From positions 1-44,859 of the forward strand of contig VBKY01000027.1 in assembly GCA_005879255.1 (NCBI GenBank): a stretch of 44,859 nucleotides of DNA. The letters run 5' to 3'. Position numbers and translations under genes: made by a program. Positions 1 to 9,964 of this stretch are shown piece by piece; positions within the stretch are counted from its first letter, which is position 1, and each line of letters starts with the position of its first letter. Below the pieces are notes generated by a model. That model searched no databases, had not been told where the DNA came from, and saw nothing but the letters and a program-made list of their open reading frames with translations. This DNA comes from Deltaproteobacteria bacterium (GTDB lineage Bacteria > Desulfobacterota_B > Binatia > UBA9968).

Positions 1-2241
1 GCCTTCCACAGCAAGATTCAAGCTTTGCAGCAGGAACAGGCCCGTAGCCTTGGCGTGATCGATGAGCGCGAGAATGAACTTCGCAGCGCCCGTACCGAGG
101 CCGCAGAGCTGCGCGAACGGATCAGTCAATTGGAGGCGGCCACGGCCGCCGATCTGACGACGCGACAGATTGGCGAAGAGACACGCCGCAGCCTTGAAGC
201 GGAACTGACGAGCTTTCATGCAACTCTGGCGCAAACAGAAGACGCGCTCAAAGAACAAGAAAATTTCTTCAGATCGGCCGAAGAGAGGCTTGGCGGTGAA
301 ATCAACCTGCTGCGCGGTGAATTGGCACAGCAACAAGCGACCAGTGAGTCAAGCAATGCGGAGCTTGAGCGCTTGCGCTCACAAATTGCTGAGCTGCAGG
401 AGCGCAATGCCCAGACAGAGCATACCCGTCGCCAGCTGGAACAAAATTGGCAGCGTGCCGAAGCGGATCGCCAGGAGCTAGAAGGACGCCTGCATGCGAA
501 AGAGGGCGAGTTTCACGCCGCCCAAGCAAAAGCCCAGGAACAGAAAGAAGCCGTCCTCGGGGAACAAGAACGACAATTGAGATCGATTGAAGTGCAACTG
601 AGCGCAGAGATCGCCCGGCTGCATGGCCAACTCGAAGACCGACAAAAGCTCTCCGATCAAGAGAATGTGACGCTGGTCCAGTTGCGTTCACAAATCGCCG
701 ATCTCCATGAGCGAAACGAGCACTCTGAGCTATTGCGCCGGCAAACGGAAGAGAACTGGCAGCGCGCGTTAGCGTCTGAACAAGAGTTAGGGACAAGTTT
801 GCGTGCAATAGCGGATGAACTCCACTCTGTTCAGACGAAGGGCGACGAATTCAAGGCCCAGTTTGAAACGGCAATTAGCCAGCTGCAACTCCAGTTGACG
901 GAAAAAGGATTATTGGCGGAAAGCCGTGCCGCCGAAATCGGAAATTTGAAAGCCGAGGTCAATCGGTTATCGGAGCAACTGGCACAGCGAGAATTCGGTG
1001 AAACCGAGGCTCAAGTCAATTTCCAGAGGAAAATCGAGTCGAGTCTCGCCGCGAATCAAGCGGAGATGGCGGCCTTACACGAAGAGTATCGTGGCAAACA
1101 ACACAACCTTGAGAATGAGCTGGCCGAAGAAAGACAAAACGCCGCCGCTCTTCGCCACCAAATCGATGAGCGAGAGCGGCTAGTCGATGAAGCGCAAAGC
1201 GCGTCAAGAATTCGCGAACAAGATTTTGCGGCGGCGACGACTGAAGCGGCGGCTTTGCGGGCACGCCTGCATGAGCTTGAAACCTCTAATCAAATAGAAA
1301 AGGCTGCCGCTAAAACAGCCGCCGACCAAGCTCTAAACCGATTAGAAACGGAATTGATCTCTCTACGTAGCGACTTGCAGCAAAAAGCTTGGGCATTAGC
1401 GCAGCAGCAGGCGACGATGGAGAATGTGGCGCTGGCACACAAAAGCCAGATTCAAAAACTCGAAGCCAAGCTCGGCGAACAACAGCACGGCGTCAAAGAT
1501 CGGAGTTTGGAGCTGGAAAAAGCCCAGTCGGAGGCTCGAGTGCTCCAGAGTCGCATCGAGGAGCTCGACACAGAGCTGCAATACGCTCAACTAACGGCGC
1601 TCAGCCGGACCGAGCAAATCACGCAGGACTATGCAGCGCGGATGGCAGATCTAAACGCGCAACTCGCGCAAAAAACCAGCGTGCTCCAGGAACGCGACTT
1701 GGCGCAGTCGAATATCGAGGATACACTAAGGTACGAACTCGAACGGCTCATTCGCGAAGCAGAAGAGAGAAATCAAATCCTGCAGAACCGTAACGACGAG
1801 TTGGTTCGGGTTAAAGCGGAGATGGATTCGTTGCAGGAACGATTCGCGCAATTGGAGTTGTCAACATCCCAAACGGAAAGCGCATTGGCCGGAGAAACCG
1901 AGCGAATGCACACGGAGCTTCAAGCCCGGCTGGCTTTACTGCAGGCAGAGCTGAGCCAAAAAGAGTGGGCTCTCGAAGAACGGGACGCAACGGCGCGAGG
2001 GCTCGAGCAAATCTACCTTGAAGAAATTGAGTCCTTGCGCAAACAGTTGGCGGTAAAAGAAGCCGCCATCAAACCGGATGGCCACGATTACGTCCTGGGC
2101 GAGCCGCGGTTGAATCAATCTGAAGAAGAGCGGTTTCAAGTTACTGATAGCGCACGGTCCGATGATCATCACGCCCGTCAAACTCCTCAGAGTCGGCGCT
2201 GGCACACCGGTTTCGCTTGGAAGAGGCGTTGGAAGTCGTAG
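1..2241 (+). CDS. Long coiled-coil protein, 3' part (5' end outside the window)
   Basis: The reading frame is already open at base 1, so the TTG at 25 is not a convincing start and the gene begins upstream. The roughly 746 visible residues are almost entirely heptad-rich helix (Glu, Gln, Ala, Leu, Arg) with no enzyme domain and no membrane segment. The last ~60 residues are polar and basic and not coiled-coil. Internal duplication is visible: a segment of about 80 residues containing LRSQIAELQERN recurs about 103 residues later as LRSQIADLHERN, each followed by a RRQ.E.NWQRA block. A shorter unit, like QKEWALEERDAT, recurs in degenerate form near the C terminus. It could be a structural, polarity or signalling scaffold. 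The two KaiC-like ATPase genes start 133 bp downstream on the same strand and may be partners, but this is inference. Function unknown. Confidence 0.8.
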   Translation, partial: AFHSKIQALQQEQARSLGVIDERENELRSARTEAAELRERISQLEAATAADLTTRQIGEETRRSLEAELTSFHATLAQTEDALKEQENFFRSAEERLGGEINLLRGELAQQQATSESSNAELERLRSQIAELQERNAQTEHTRRQLEQNWQRAEADRQELEGRLHAKEGEFHAAQAKAQEQKEAVLGEQERQLRSIEVQLSAEIARLHGQLEDRQKLSDQENVTLVQLRSQIADLHERNEHSELLRRQTEENWQRALASEQELGTSLRAIADELHSVQTKGDEFKAQFETAISQLQLQLTEKGLLAESRAAEIGNLKAEVNRLSEQLAQREFGETEAQVNFQRKIESSLAANQAEMAALHEEYRGKQHNLENELAEERQNAAALRHQIDERERLVDEAQSASRIREQDFAAATTEAAALRARLHELETSNQIEKAAAKTAADQALNRLETELISLRSDLQQKAWALAQQQATMENVALAHKSQIQKLEAKLGEQQHGVKDRSLELEKAQSEARVLQSRIEELDTELQYAQLTALSRTEQITQDYAARMADLNAQLAQKTSVLQERDLAQSNIEDTLRYELERLIREAEERNQILQNRNDELVRVKAEMDSLQERFAQLELSTSQTESALAGETERMHTELQARLALLQAELSQKEWALEERDATARGLEQIYLEEIESLRKQLAVKEAAIKPDGHDYVLGEPRLNQSEEERFQVTDSARSDDHHARQTPQSRRWHTGFAWKRRWKS

Positions 2242-2373
2242 AAACGGCCCAATCACGACCGAATGCCAAATACGGAATGTGATGCGAATCTACCACGGAG
2301 CGAAAACTCCGAAACGAACAGAACAGACACAGCTCGATTGACCCAGACGGACGGTTAATCGCAAAGGACGGTC

Positions 2374-3105
2374 ATGTTAAACACAGAGCGCGTATCGACG
2401 GGACTCGCGGGACTCGACCCCCTGATCGAGGGAGGATTTCCCAAGGGCCGGTCAATCCTTATTACCGGGGAACCCGGTACAGGGAAAAGTATTTTCGCTT
2501 TACAGTTCCTCGTTGAAGGTCTCAAACGAAAAGAAAAATGTATTTTTGTAACCGCCGATGAGGGCCCCCTGGACGTTTTGGAACAGGCGGCTTCGATGGG
2601 TTGGGATCTCGAACCGCATGTTGAGAACAAAGAGCTGGCAATTTTGAACGCGGGGGCTTATCTCAGCTCGCTTTCAGGACCGGGTAAAGAAAGGCATATC
2701 GATGTTCAAAAAGCCGTGAGCGATCTGGCTGGTTTCGCCAATCAGCTGGGGGCTCAGCGGCTGGTGCTCGATCCAGCCGGGCCGTTTGTGCTCTTGCGCG
2801 ATAGCGCCATTCGAATCCAAGATCAGATCCGCCTGCTGATTAAAATGCTGCGTTCTTCTGTGCAAACGACCAATGTCCTAACCTCCTATGCGGTTCCCCG
2901 GACCGGCGAACGAACGATGCATGGCATGGAGGAATATCTGGTGGCCGGCGCCATTGTGTTGGAAATGATCTGGAAGGACGGCCAACTGGTCCGCAGCCTG
3001 ATCGTCGAAAAGATGCGCTGCACCAACGTGAAGCCGACCCAGCTCGAATTTGACATCGTCAAGGGACAAGGCATCGTGATCCAGCCGATGACTCCGGCGC
3101 GCTAA
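2374..3105 (+). CDS. Single-domain KaiC/RadA-like ATPase (first of pair)
   Basis: This is a 243-residue RecA-fold ATPase of the KaiC/RAD55-like family. It opens with the typical STGLAGLDPLIEGG segment. Walker A is GEPGTGKS at residues 32-39, an acidic ADEGP stretch sits where KaiC proteins have their catalytic Glu pair, and a Walker B-like RLVLDPAGP follows. It has one KaiC domain, not the two of the cyanobacterial clock protein, and there is no kaiA or kaiB in view. The ATG start is preceded by AAAGGA at 2363-2368. The paralogous gene begins 18 bp after the stop, so the two are very likely co-transcribed. Proteins of this type often work as signalling ATPases beside coiled-coil or histidine-kinase partners. 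The specific role here is unknown. Confidence 0.85.
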   Translation: MLNTERVSTGLAGLDPLIEGGFPKGRSILITGEPGTGKSIFALQFLVEGLKRKEKCIFVTADEGPLDVLEQAASMGWDLEPHVENKELAILNAGAYLSSLSGPGKERHIDVQKAVSDLAGFANQLGAQRLVLDPAGPFVLLRDSAIRIQDQIRLLIKMLRSSVQTTNVLTSYAVPRTGERTMHGMEEYLVAGAIVLEMIWKDGQLVRSLIVEKMRCTNVKPTQLEFDIVKGQGIVIQPMTPAR

Positions 3106-3123
3106 AACCAGGAACCCTCCGCA

Positions 3124-3906
3124 ATGGTTAGCGAGCGCATTTCGACCGGCATTGCCAGGCTCGACCGGTTGCTTCACGGCGGCTACATCAAGGGCCGCTG
3201 CTATCTTTTGACCGGTGATACCGGCACGGGAAAAACCATCGCTTGTTTACAGTTTTTGATACACAGCCTCGTGCAGGGAGAAAAGGCGGTTTACGTCACC
3301 GTAGATGAACGCCCGGCGGAAATTTTGGAATCGGCTGCCTCCTTTTCGTGGGATTTACAGCAGCATATTCAAGAGAAAAATCTGGTCATTTTAGACGCCT
3401 CTCCCTACTTTGGCGCGCGCAGCGGCAGCGAGAAAGGCATCGATCCCCAAAAGATTGTCGCCGACCTCGGTAGCTACGCACGAAGGCTAGGCGCGACACT
3501 GCTCATCATCGATCCGATCACGCCACTCATCTTGCCAACCGACGCAAGCAACTCCAGCCAGGACCAAGGGCGTTCGCTGATGCAGTTGATTCAGTCCCAA
3601 CTGAACACGACCAATCTCTTCACCGCCCATCTCACCGCAGCAGCCCAAAACACCAGCAATAGCATTGAACAGTTTCTCGCTTCCGGTGTTTTGGTTTTTA
3701 AGATCGTCGAGCTGAATGGAAGCGTTAAGCGCGCTTTGACGATCAGGAAAATGCGCGGGACTGCGATCGAGCCGGCCGACTATCCGTTTGTGCTCGTCCC
3801 AAACGAGGGCATTGTCTTGGCCGATTGCGCAGCCGGCATAGCTTCGGTCCGCAAAGGCGATCCTCCGATTTTCGAATATTTCGAGCTCGCAAAAAACCAG
3901 CCGTAA
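3124..3906 (+). CDS. Single-domain KaiC/RadA-like ATPase (second of pair)
   Basis: This 260-residue protein is a paralogue of the preceding ATPase and has the same order of motifs: ISTGIARLDRLLHGG at the N terminus, Walker A GDTGTGKT at residues 31-38, VDERP at the catalytic-acid position, and a Walker B-like LLIIDPITP. The shared SWDLQQHI/GWDLEPHV segment and the conserved C-terminal IRKMRGT / VEKMRCT block show a gene duplication. The C-terminal tail is slightly longer than in the first copy. Two adjacent half-size KaiC proteins could form a hetero-oligomer that mimics the double-domain KaiC ring; this is inference. The next gene, clpB, is 166 bp away and probably has its own promoter. Confidence 0.85.
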   Translation: MVSERISTGIARLDRLLHGGYIKGRCYLLTGDTGTGKTIACLQFLIHSLVQGEKAVYVTVDERPAEILESAASFSWDLQQHIQEKNLVILDASPYFGARSGSEKGIDPQKIVADLGSYARRLGATLLIIDPITPLILPTDASNSSQDQGRSLMQLIQSQLNTTNLFTAHLTAAAQNTSNSIEQFLASGVLVFKIVELNGSVKRALTIRKMRGTAIEPADYPFVLVPNEGIVLADCAAGIASVRKGDPPIFEYFELAKNQP

Positions 3907-4014
3907 ACAAATCCATTGTAATTGCCCTCCCTCGCTGCCTGCGGTTAGCAAAATTTAGCGCTGTTTGAGCACTGGGCTAATCGTGTTTTTCACGTTTGGC
4001 GATTCTTCGCTTTC

Positions 4015-4043
4015 TTGACAGATCGCCTAACGATGCTTAGGTT
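4015..4043 (+). promoter_or_regulatory. Possible sigma-70-type promoter for clpB
   Basis: A perfect TTGACA lies at 4015-4020. After a 17-bp spacer comes TAGGTT (4038-4043), a weak -10 match. It sits 30 bp upstream of the clpB ATG (4073), in the only sizeable gap between the KaiC pair and clpB. No convincing heat-shock sigma-32 promoter and no CIRCE operator were seen in the gap. Confidence 0.35.
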
Positions 4044-4072
4044 TTCATTAAGAAAATCGGGGTAAGAAGAGT

Positions 4073-6703
4073 ATGCGCTTAGAAAAACTCACAACTAAAT
4101 CACAAGAAGCGTTGCAGCAAGCGCAAGGGCTTGCCGACAAACGCAATCATCAAGCCGTCGACGTAGAGCATTTGCTCTTCGCCTTGCTGGGACAAAAAGA
4201 AGGCGTCGTTCTTTCGCTTCTGCAGAAACTCGGAATGCCTCTTGCCAGGTTAACCGAACGGTTGCAGCAAGCCCTCGATCGCCTGCCTCAAGTCACCGGC
4301 GCCACCGGGCAAAGTTATATCACTCCGCGGCTAAAGAAGGTCATTGAAAGCGCCGAATCGGAAGCCGAGAGCCTCAAGGACGAGTACGTCTCGACCGAGC
4401 ACTTGCTGCTGGCGATGGTTCAAGACAGCGGCGAGGCCGGTAAAATTCTCAAGGAGCTCGGTGCCTCGCGCGATAAGATTTTGAGCGCTCTGGTCGGCAT
4501 CCGCGGCGCCCAGAGAATCACCGATCCCAATCCCGAAGAAAAATATCAAGCGCTGGAAAAATACGGCCGTGATCTCACCGATCTCGCGCGCAAGGGAAAG
4601 CTCGATCCCGTCATCGGCCGCGACGATGAGATTCGCCGCGTGATCCAGGTTCTTTCGCGTCGAACCAAGAACAATCCGGTGCTGATCGGCGAACCCGGCG
4701 TCGGCAAGACCGCCATCGTCGAGGGTCTGGCTCTGCGCATTGTGAACGGCGACGTCCCAGAAGGACTAAAAGACAAGCGGCTGCTCGCGCTCGATCTGGG
4801 AGCCTTGGTGGCGGGAGCGAAATTTCGCGGCGAATTTGAAGACCGCCTAAAGGCGGTACTCAAGGAAGTCACCGAAGCAAGCGGTCAAGTTATTCTTTTC
4901 ATCGACGAGCTCCACACCTTGGTCGGCGCCGGCGCGGCCGAAGGCGCGATGGACGCGTCGAACATGCTCAAACCGGCGCTCGCGCGCGGCGAGCTTCGTT
5001 GCGTTGGCGCCACAACCCTGGATGAATATCGCAAGCGCGTCGAGAAAGATCCTGCGCTGGAGCGGCGCTTCCAACCCGTCTTCGTTGGCGAACCTTCGGT
5101 GGAAGACACCATCGCGATCCTGCGCGGGCTAAAGGAACGGTACGAAGTCCATCACGGCGTGCGCATCACGGACGGCGCCATCATCGGCGCGGCGACCTTG
5201 TCGCATCGCTACATCAGTGACCGCTTTCTGCCGGACAAAGCGATCGATCTCATTGACGAAGCGGCATCACGCCTGAGAATAGAAATTGACAGTATGCCCA
5301 TCGAGATCGACGAGGTGGAGAGAAAGATTCTCCAGCTCGAGATCGAACGACAAGCGCTCAAGCGCGAAGAAGACAAAGCCTCCAGGGAACGCCTGGCGCA
5401 GCTGGAACGCGAAATTGAAAACCTGCGGGAAACTTCGAGCGGACTGAAGGCTCACTGGCAAAATGAGAAGGAATCGATCCAACGCATTCGCTCGCTCAAA
5501 GAGAAGATTGAATCGACGAAAGTCGAAGAGCAAAAGGCGCAACGCGAGGGAAATCTCAACCGCGCTGCAGAATTGCGTTACGGCACGCTGACCCAGCTCC
5601 AGAAAGAGTTGGAAGATGCCAACCAGAAACTCGCCGAGCTGCAGAAGAATCAAAAGATGCTCAAAGAAGAAGTCGACGCCGAAGACGTCGCCGAAGTCGT
5701 GGCGAAGTGGACCGGCATTCCGGTGTCAAAAATGCTCGAGGGCGAAATTCAGAAACTGCTCAAGATGGAAGATCGCCTCAAGCTGCGGGTCGTCGGACAG
5801 GACAGCGCGATTCATGCGGTATCGAACGCCGTCCGCCGCGCGCGCGCGGGTTTGCAAGACGAAAACCGTCCCATCGGTTCATTCATCTTTCTCGGCCCCA
5901 CCGGCGTCGGTAAAACCGAACTGTGCCGGGCGCTCGCGGAATTTCTCTTCGATGACGAGCAAGCGATGGTGCGGCTCGACATGTCGGAATTCATGGAAAA
6001 GCACTCCGTGTCGCGGCTGATCGGCGCTCCTCCGGGCTACGTCGGCTACGAGGAGGGAGGTTACCTGACCGAAGCGGTGCGCCGCCGGCCTTATTCTGTC
6101 GTGCTGTTCGATGAAATCGAAAAAGCGCATCCCGACGTCTTTAACGCGCTCTTGCAGATTCTCGAGGACGGCAGAATGACCGACGGCCAAGGCCGAACCG
6201 TCGATTTCAAGAATACGGTTATCATTATGACCTCCAATCTCGGCAGCCAATACATTCTCGAACTCGGGACACACAATCGCAAGGAGTTGGAGCAGCGGGT
6301 CAACGCTGCACTGCGCGACGCGTTTAAACCGGAATTTTTGAACCGGGTTGACGAGACGATTATCTTTAACAATCTCGGCCGCGACGAAATCAAATCCATC
6401 GTTGAAATTCAGCTCAAGCGACTGCGCCAGAACTTGGCGAGCAGAAAGATGGCACTGGAGATTAGCGATCGCGCCAAGGCTCTACTGGCGGACAAGGGGT
6501 ACGATCCGGTCTACGGCGCACGCCCGCTCAAGCGAACGATCCAGCGTTTGATTCAGGACCCGCTGGCGATTAAGATCCTCGAAGGAGAGTTCAAAGAAGG
6601 CGATCGTATCCAAGTAGACTCGCGAGATGACGAATTCACTTTCTCCCGCGGGGCCGTCCGCTCGACTGATGAAGTTTTGGAGGAGCAAAGGACGCTCCAT
6701 TGA
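4073..6703 (+). CDS. clpB: ClpB, ATP-dependent protein disaggregase
   Basis: At 876 residues this has the full ClpB length. The order is an N-terminal double Clp-N repeat (about 1-145), AAA+ module 1 with Walker A GEPGVGKT at 206-213, a long coiled-coil middle domain (about 410-530) rich in Glu, Arg and Lys, AAA+ module 2 with GPTGVGKT and the [29 protein letters not shown] pore and sensor stretch near residues 640-670, and the C-terminal D2-small domain. The middle domain separates ClpB from ClpA and ClpC, and there is no ClpP-binding IGF/L loop evident. It acts in the cytosol as a hexamer, threading aggregated polypeptides with DnaK/DnaJ help. ATG start, preceded by a purine-rich GGGGTAAGAAGAGT leader. 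The stop overlaps the start of a tiny basic ORF. Confidence 0.97.
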   Translation: MRLEKLTTKSQEALQQAQGLADKRNHQAVDVEHLLFALLGQKEGVVLSLLQKLGMPLARLTERLQQALDRLPQVTGATGQSYITPRLKKVIESAESEAESLKDEYVSTEHLLLAMVQDSGEAGKILKELGASRDKILSALVGIRGAQRITDPNPEEKYQALEKYGRDLTDLARKGKLDPVIGRDDEIRRVIQVLSRRTKNNPVLIGEPGVGKTAIVEGLALRIVNGDVPEGLKDKRLLALDLGALVAGAKFRGEFEDRLKAVLKEVTEASGQVILFIDELHTLVGAGAAEGAMDASNMLKPALARGELRCVGATTLDEYRKRVEKDPALERRFQPVFVGEPSVEDTIAILRGLKERYEVHHGVRITDGAIIGAATLSHRYISDRFLPDKAIDLIDEAASRLRIEIDSMPIEIDEVERKILQLEIERQALKREEDKASRERLAQLEREIENLRETSSGLKAHWQNEKESIQRIRSLKEKIESTKVEEQKAQREGNLNRAAELRYGTLTQLQKELEDANQKLAELQKNQKMLKEEVDAEDVAEVVAKWTGIPVSKMLEGEIQKLLKMEDRLKLRVVGQDSAIHAVSNAVRRARAGLQDENRPIGSFIFLGPTGVGKTELCRALAEFLFDDEQAMVRLDMSEFMEKHSVSRLIGAPPGYVGYEEGGYLTEAVRRRPYSVVLFDEIEKAHPDVFNALLQILEDGRMTDGQGRTVDFKNTVIIMTSNLGSQYILELGTHNRKELEQRVNAALRDAFKPEFLNRVDETIIFNNLGRDEIKSIVEIQLKRLRQNLASRKMALEISDRAKALLADKGYDPVYGARPLKRTIQRLIQDPLAIKILEGEFKEGDRIQVDSRDDEFTFSRGAVRSTDEVLEEQRTLH

Positions 6704-6864
6704 AACCGTCTTCGAAGAGAATACCGCCAGGCCTAGCGCGGGTGCGAAAGGGGCTTCCTCCTCCCGGCAAAGTCTTCAAAGATAAAAAGAGGGCCAGCCG
6801 CAAGCGCGCGCGCGAGGAGGTCCTCAGAGAATTGCAGGAATCGCGGTCGCTCAAATCTTCTTAG
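6700..6864 (+). CDS. Small basic hypothetical protein coupled to clpB
   Basis: A 54-residue ORF starts at a TTG that overlaps the clpB stop codon (ATTGA arrangement). An AGGAG-type Shine-Dalgarno (6681-6685) and a second AAAGG lie shortly upstream inside clpB. The product is strongly basic (runs such as [14 protein letters not shown]), with a proline/glycine-rich first third and a probable helix at the end. I recognise no family. The overlap and the ribosome site argue for translation coupled to clpB, but such a short Lys/Arg-rich frame could also be a chance ORF. Confidence 0.4.
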   Translation: MKPSSKRIPPGLARVRKGLPPPGKVFKDKKRASRKRAREEVLRELQESRSLKSS

Positions 6865-6949
6865 TCGCTTCCGACGATCTTTTCCCACAGGGCAAGCGAT
6901 TTTCGCCTGCGCCAATTCTTTATTCGCGTTTTGAAAGCGCGCTGCGAAC

Positions 6950-8386
6950 ATGCAAAGCAACGATGAGGCGCCTGCGGACCAGAGACGGCTCACCCTGATT
7001 CTTTTCAATGTTTGCGTCGGACAATTTATCGTCGGTTTGGATCAGCGCGCGCTGCTCGTCGCGCTGCCGACGCTAACCCACACTTTTAACACCAGCTTAA
7101 CGACCATTCAGTGGGTTTTGTTGATTTATGATTTGCTCTTGATCGGCACCGTGATCACCGTCGGCCGTTTAGGCGATCTATTTGGCCGCCGGCGATATTA
7201 TGCCGCGGGGTTTCTCGTCTTCGTTTTAAGCTCCGCGCTCTGTGGCGCTGCCCAATCGGCATGGCAGATCATCCTATTTCGCGGTTTGCAGGCGGTGGGC
7301 GGGGCGATGATCTCGGCTAACGGCCGCGCCATCGCGTCCGTGGCATTTCCCGCCAGCGAGCGCGGCAAGGCGATGGGCTTTGCGTCGATGGCTTTTCATG
7401 TCGGTTTTCTTACCGGCCCGACGTTGGGTGGTTTTCTCATTGACACCGTTGGATGGCGTTGGATTTTCTATCTTAATCTGCCGGTCGGCATCTGGGGCGC
7501 TTATCTAGCGTGGAAGCTGCTCGAAGAAAGCAAGGATGATGTCAAAGACATTTCTGTGGACTTCCCAGGAGCGATCTTGCTCATGGCAACTTGCAGCCTC
7601 TTCCTCTATGCGATGAATCAGCTTCCGCACCTGGGCTGGCGCGATTCGTCCGTCGTGATCATGCTGATGCTCTCGATGGTCGCATGTGCGCTGTTCGTAT
7701 TCGTCGAACTGCGGTCGCGCATGCCGATCTTGAGCTTCGCGCTGTTTCGTAACCGGCTTTTCACAGCCTCGATGCTCAGCCTATTTTTCATCACTTCGAC
7801 GCAGTCGGCGATTAGTTTTTTGATGCCATTCTACCTGCAGAATATTCTTCATTTTTCACCTACGCATATGGGCTGGATCTTGATCGCCAACTCGGTGGTC
7901 ATCGTTTTGATCGCACCCATTGCCGGCTGGTTGTCCGATCGAATGGGCTCGCGCCTGCTCTGCACCGCCGGCTCGGGTCTGATCGTCATCGGACAATTCT
8001 TTATTGCATCGTTGGGAGTTGATTCTTCGATCCCACGCATCATATTGCCGTTGTTGCTTATCGGCCTCGGTTGGGCCATTTTTAACTCACCCAACCAGAG
8101 CGCGATCCTGGGTTCGGTGCCGCGGGATAAAGTCGGCACGGCATCGGGCATGAATACCACCACGGCGCGTACCGGAGGCGCGATGGGAGTCGCGCTCTCT
8201 GCGACCTTGTTCACCTACGGGCTCGCCGCAGCCGGCTTGACGCGCGCACAAGTGGAGTCGCCACAATCGTGGGGCGAAGCTCCCGAACTTTTCGTCCGCT
8301 CATTCAATCACACCGTGCATATCGTCAACGTCGTCACACTACTCTCAGTCTTCTTTTCCGCTGTGAGAGGACGGCGGCAAGAATAA
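6950..8386 (+). CDS. MFS transporter, DHA2 (EmrB/QacA-like) type, copy 1
   Basis: A 478-residue integral membrane protein with about 14 hydrophobic segments, as in DHA2 drug:H+ antiporters. The MFS motif A is clear in the loop after the second helix (GRLGDLFGRRRYY), and an antiporter motif C-like GFLTGPTLGGFLIDTVGWRWIFY lies in the fifth-helix region. The likely role is proton-driven efflux of a lipophilic or toxic compound; the substrate cannot be read from sequence. ATG start with only a weak ribosome site. A paralogue follows after 21 bp on the same strand, so the two are probably one transcript. No regulator or membrane-fusion (EmrA-like) gene is adjacent. Confidence 0.9.
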   Translation: MQSNDEAPADQRRLTLILFNVCVGQFIVGLDQRALLVALPTLTHTFNTSLTTIQWVLLIYDLLLIGTVITVGRLGDLFGRRRYYAAGFLVFVLSSALCGAAQSAWQIILFRGLQAVGGAMISANGRAIASVAFPASERGKAMGFASMAFHVGFLTGPTLGGFLIDTVGWRWIFYLNLPVGIWGAYLAWKLLEESKDDVKDISVDFPGAILLMATCSLFLYAMNQLPHLGWRDSSVVIMLMLSMVACALFVFVELRSRMPILSFALFRNRLFTASMLSLFFITSTQSAISFLMPFYLQNILHFSPTHMGWILIANSVVIVLIAPIAGWLSDRMGSRLLCTAGSGLIVIGQFFIASLGVDSSIPRIILPLLLIGLGWAIFNSPNQSAILGSVPRDKVGTASGMNTTTARTGGAMGVALSATLFTYGLAAAGLTRAQVESPQSWGEAPELFVRSFNHTVHIVNVVTLLSVFFSAVRGRRQE

Positions 8387-8407
8387 ACCGGCGCTTCGAC
8401 AATCCGC

Positions 8408-9841
8408 ATGCAACCTGATCAACCGCAAAAAGGACGGCGCACATCGCGGTTGATCCTGCTCAGCGTCTGCATCGGCCAGACTATTGTCGGCCTGGATCAG
8501 CGGGCAATTACCGTAGCTTTGCCCACGTTGACGGCAACTTTTCATACCGCGTTCACGACGATCCAATGGACCATACTGATTTATGACTTGGTTCTCATCG
8601 GATTGATTATCACCATGGGTAGGCTCGGCGATCTTTTCGGCCGGCGCCGCTTTTACAGCCTGGGCTTCTTGATCTTCGTGACCGCCTCTGCCGTTTGCGG
8701 TCTTTCTCAGACCACAGGCCAATTGATCTTTTTCCGCGCGATCCAGGCCCTCGGTGGTTCCATGATCGCGGCCAATGGTCGAGCGATTGTCTCGGTAAAT
8801 TTATCCCCTCAGGAGCGTGGCCGAGCCTTGGGCCTGACGTCGACGGCGTTCCACATCGGTTTTCTCACCGGCCCATCATTGGGCGGCTTTCTGATCGACA
8901 CGATCGGTTGGCGCTGGATCTTTTATATCAATATGCCGTTTAGTCTCTACGGCGCCTATCTCGCCTGGAAAGTCATCCCCGAGACCAGAACAAAAGAGAA
9001 AATCGCCGTCGACATTCCAGGAGCGATCTTGCTGCTTCTGACCAACGGGCTGTTTATCTATGCGATCGACCAGTTGCCGCGCGTCGGTTGGCGCCATCCG
9101 ATTTTTCTCACGACGTTATCCTTGTCGCTGGTCGCGCTGATATTTCTCTTGCGCGCCGAAGCCAGAGCCAAGACGCCGATCTTGAATCTTTTCATGTTTC
9201 ACACGAGGCTTTTTAGCGCCGGTATCTTGAGCCTATTTTTGATCTCCGCAACTTTGTCAGCGATCAATTTTCTCCTTCCCTTCTTTCTCCAGAACTTACT
9301 CGAATATTCGCCGTCGCAAGTGGGTTGGATCATCGTGGCGGACTCGCTGATCATTATGTTCCTAGCGCCCGTCGCCGGCGCGCTGTCGGACCGGCTGGGC
9401 TCGCGCCTGCTTTGCACCATCGGTTGCGCCATTGTTGCCCTCGCGCAATTCTTCTTGTCCACGCTGGATCTTCACTCGTCGCTGTTAAGAATTGTCTTCC
9501 CGCTGGTGCTCTGGGGCATCGGCTGGGCCTTGTTCAATGCGCCTAATCAAAGCTCGATTTTGAACGCGGTGAGTCCAGAGAGAATCGGCGCCGCAGCCGG
9601 TATGATTGCGACGACCGCGCGCACGGGCGGAGCCATGGGTGTTGCGCTATCGGCGACTTTGTTTGGCTATCTGTTGTCATCCGCCGGATTGAACAGCGGC
9701 CAAATCGAATCGCCGCAAAGCTGGCGCGCTGCGTCAGAAATCTTCATCGGTGCTTTTTCGACCACAATCTTGGTCCTAAACATCTTCACGCTGCTTGCGG
9801 TGTTTTTCTCCGCCGTCAGAGGACCGAGACGCGATGGCTAA
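8408..9841 (+). CDS. MFS transporter, DHA2 (EmrB/QacA-like) type, copy 2
   Basis: A 477-residue protein closely similar to the preceding gene over its whole length. Both have IVGLDQRA near the N terminus, the same GRLGDLFGRRR motif A, the FLTGPxLGGFLIDTxGWRWIFY block, the NxPNQSxIL block and an almost identical tail ending in VFFSAVRGxRR. By eye well over half of the residues match, so this is a tandem duplication, not two recruited families. The divergent stretches lie mostly in the central loop and in helices 7-10, where substrate preference may differ. ATG start, 21 bp after the first copy. Confidence 0.9.
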   Translation: MQPDQPQKGRRTSRLILLSVCIGQTIVGLDQRAITVALPTLTATFHTAFTTIQWTILIYDLVLIGLIITMGRLGDLFGRRRFYSLGFLIFVTASAVCGLSQTTGQLIFFRAIQALGGSMIAANGRAIVSVNLSPQERGRALGLTSTAFHIGFLTGPSLGGFLIDTIGWRWIFYINMPFSLYGAYLAWKVIPETRTKEKIAVDIPGAILLLLTNGLFIYAIDQLPRVGWRHPIFLTTLSLSLVALIFLLRAEARAKTPILNLFMFHTRLFSAGILSLFLISATLSAINFLLPFFLQNLLEYSPSQVGWIIVADSLIIMFLAPVAGALSDRLGSRLLCTIGCAIVALAQFFLSTLDLHSSLLRIVFPLVLWGIGWALFNAPNQSSILNAVSPERIGAAAGMIATTARTGGAMGVALSATLFGYLLSSAGLNSGQIESPQSWRAASEIFIGAFSTTILVLNIFTLLAVFFSAVRGPRRDG

Positions 9842-9964
9842 TCTCTTGAACGGCTCGAGCCGTTGGTACGGCTAGAACGATTTTGAACGATCCTTTCTCC
9901 CTTGACAGGAAGGGTTGCGGCTCACTACTCTCTTCAGCAATCGCACGGCTCTATGGAGGCGACA

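Noticed and set aside
2374..3906. Circadian clock kaiC
   Set aside because: Each protein has one KaiC domain only, with no kaiA or kaiB; a KaiC/RadA-like signalling ATPase is the safer call.
3953..3980. CIRCE heat-shock operator before clpB
   Set aside because: TTAGC...GCTAA ends are present but the inner CACTC/GAGTG arms and 9-bp spacing are not.
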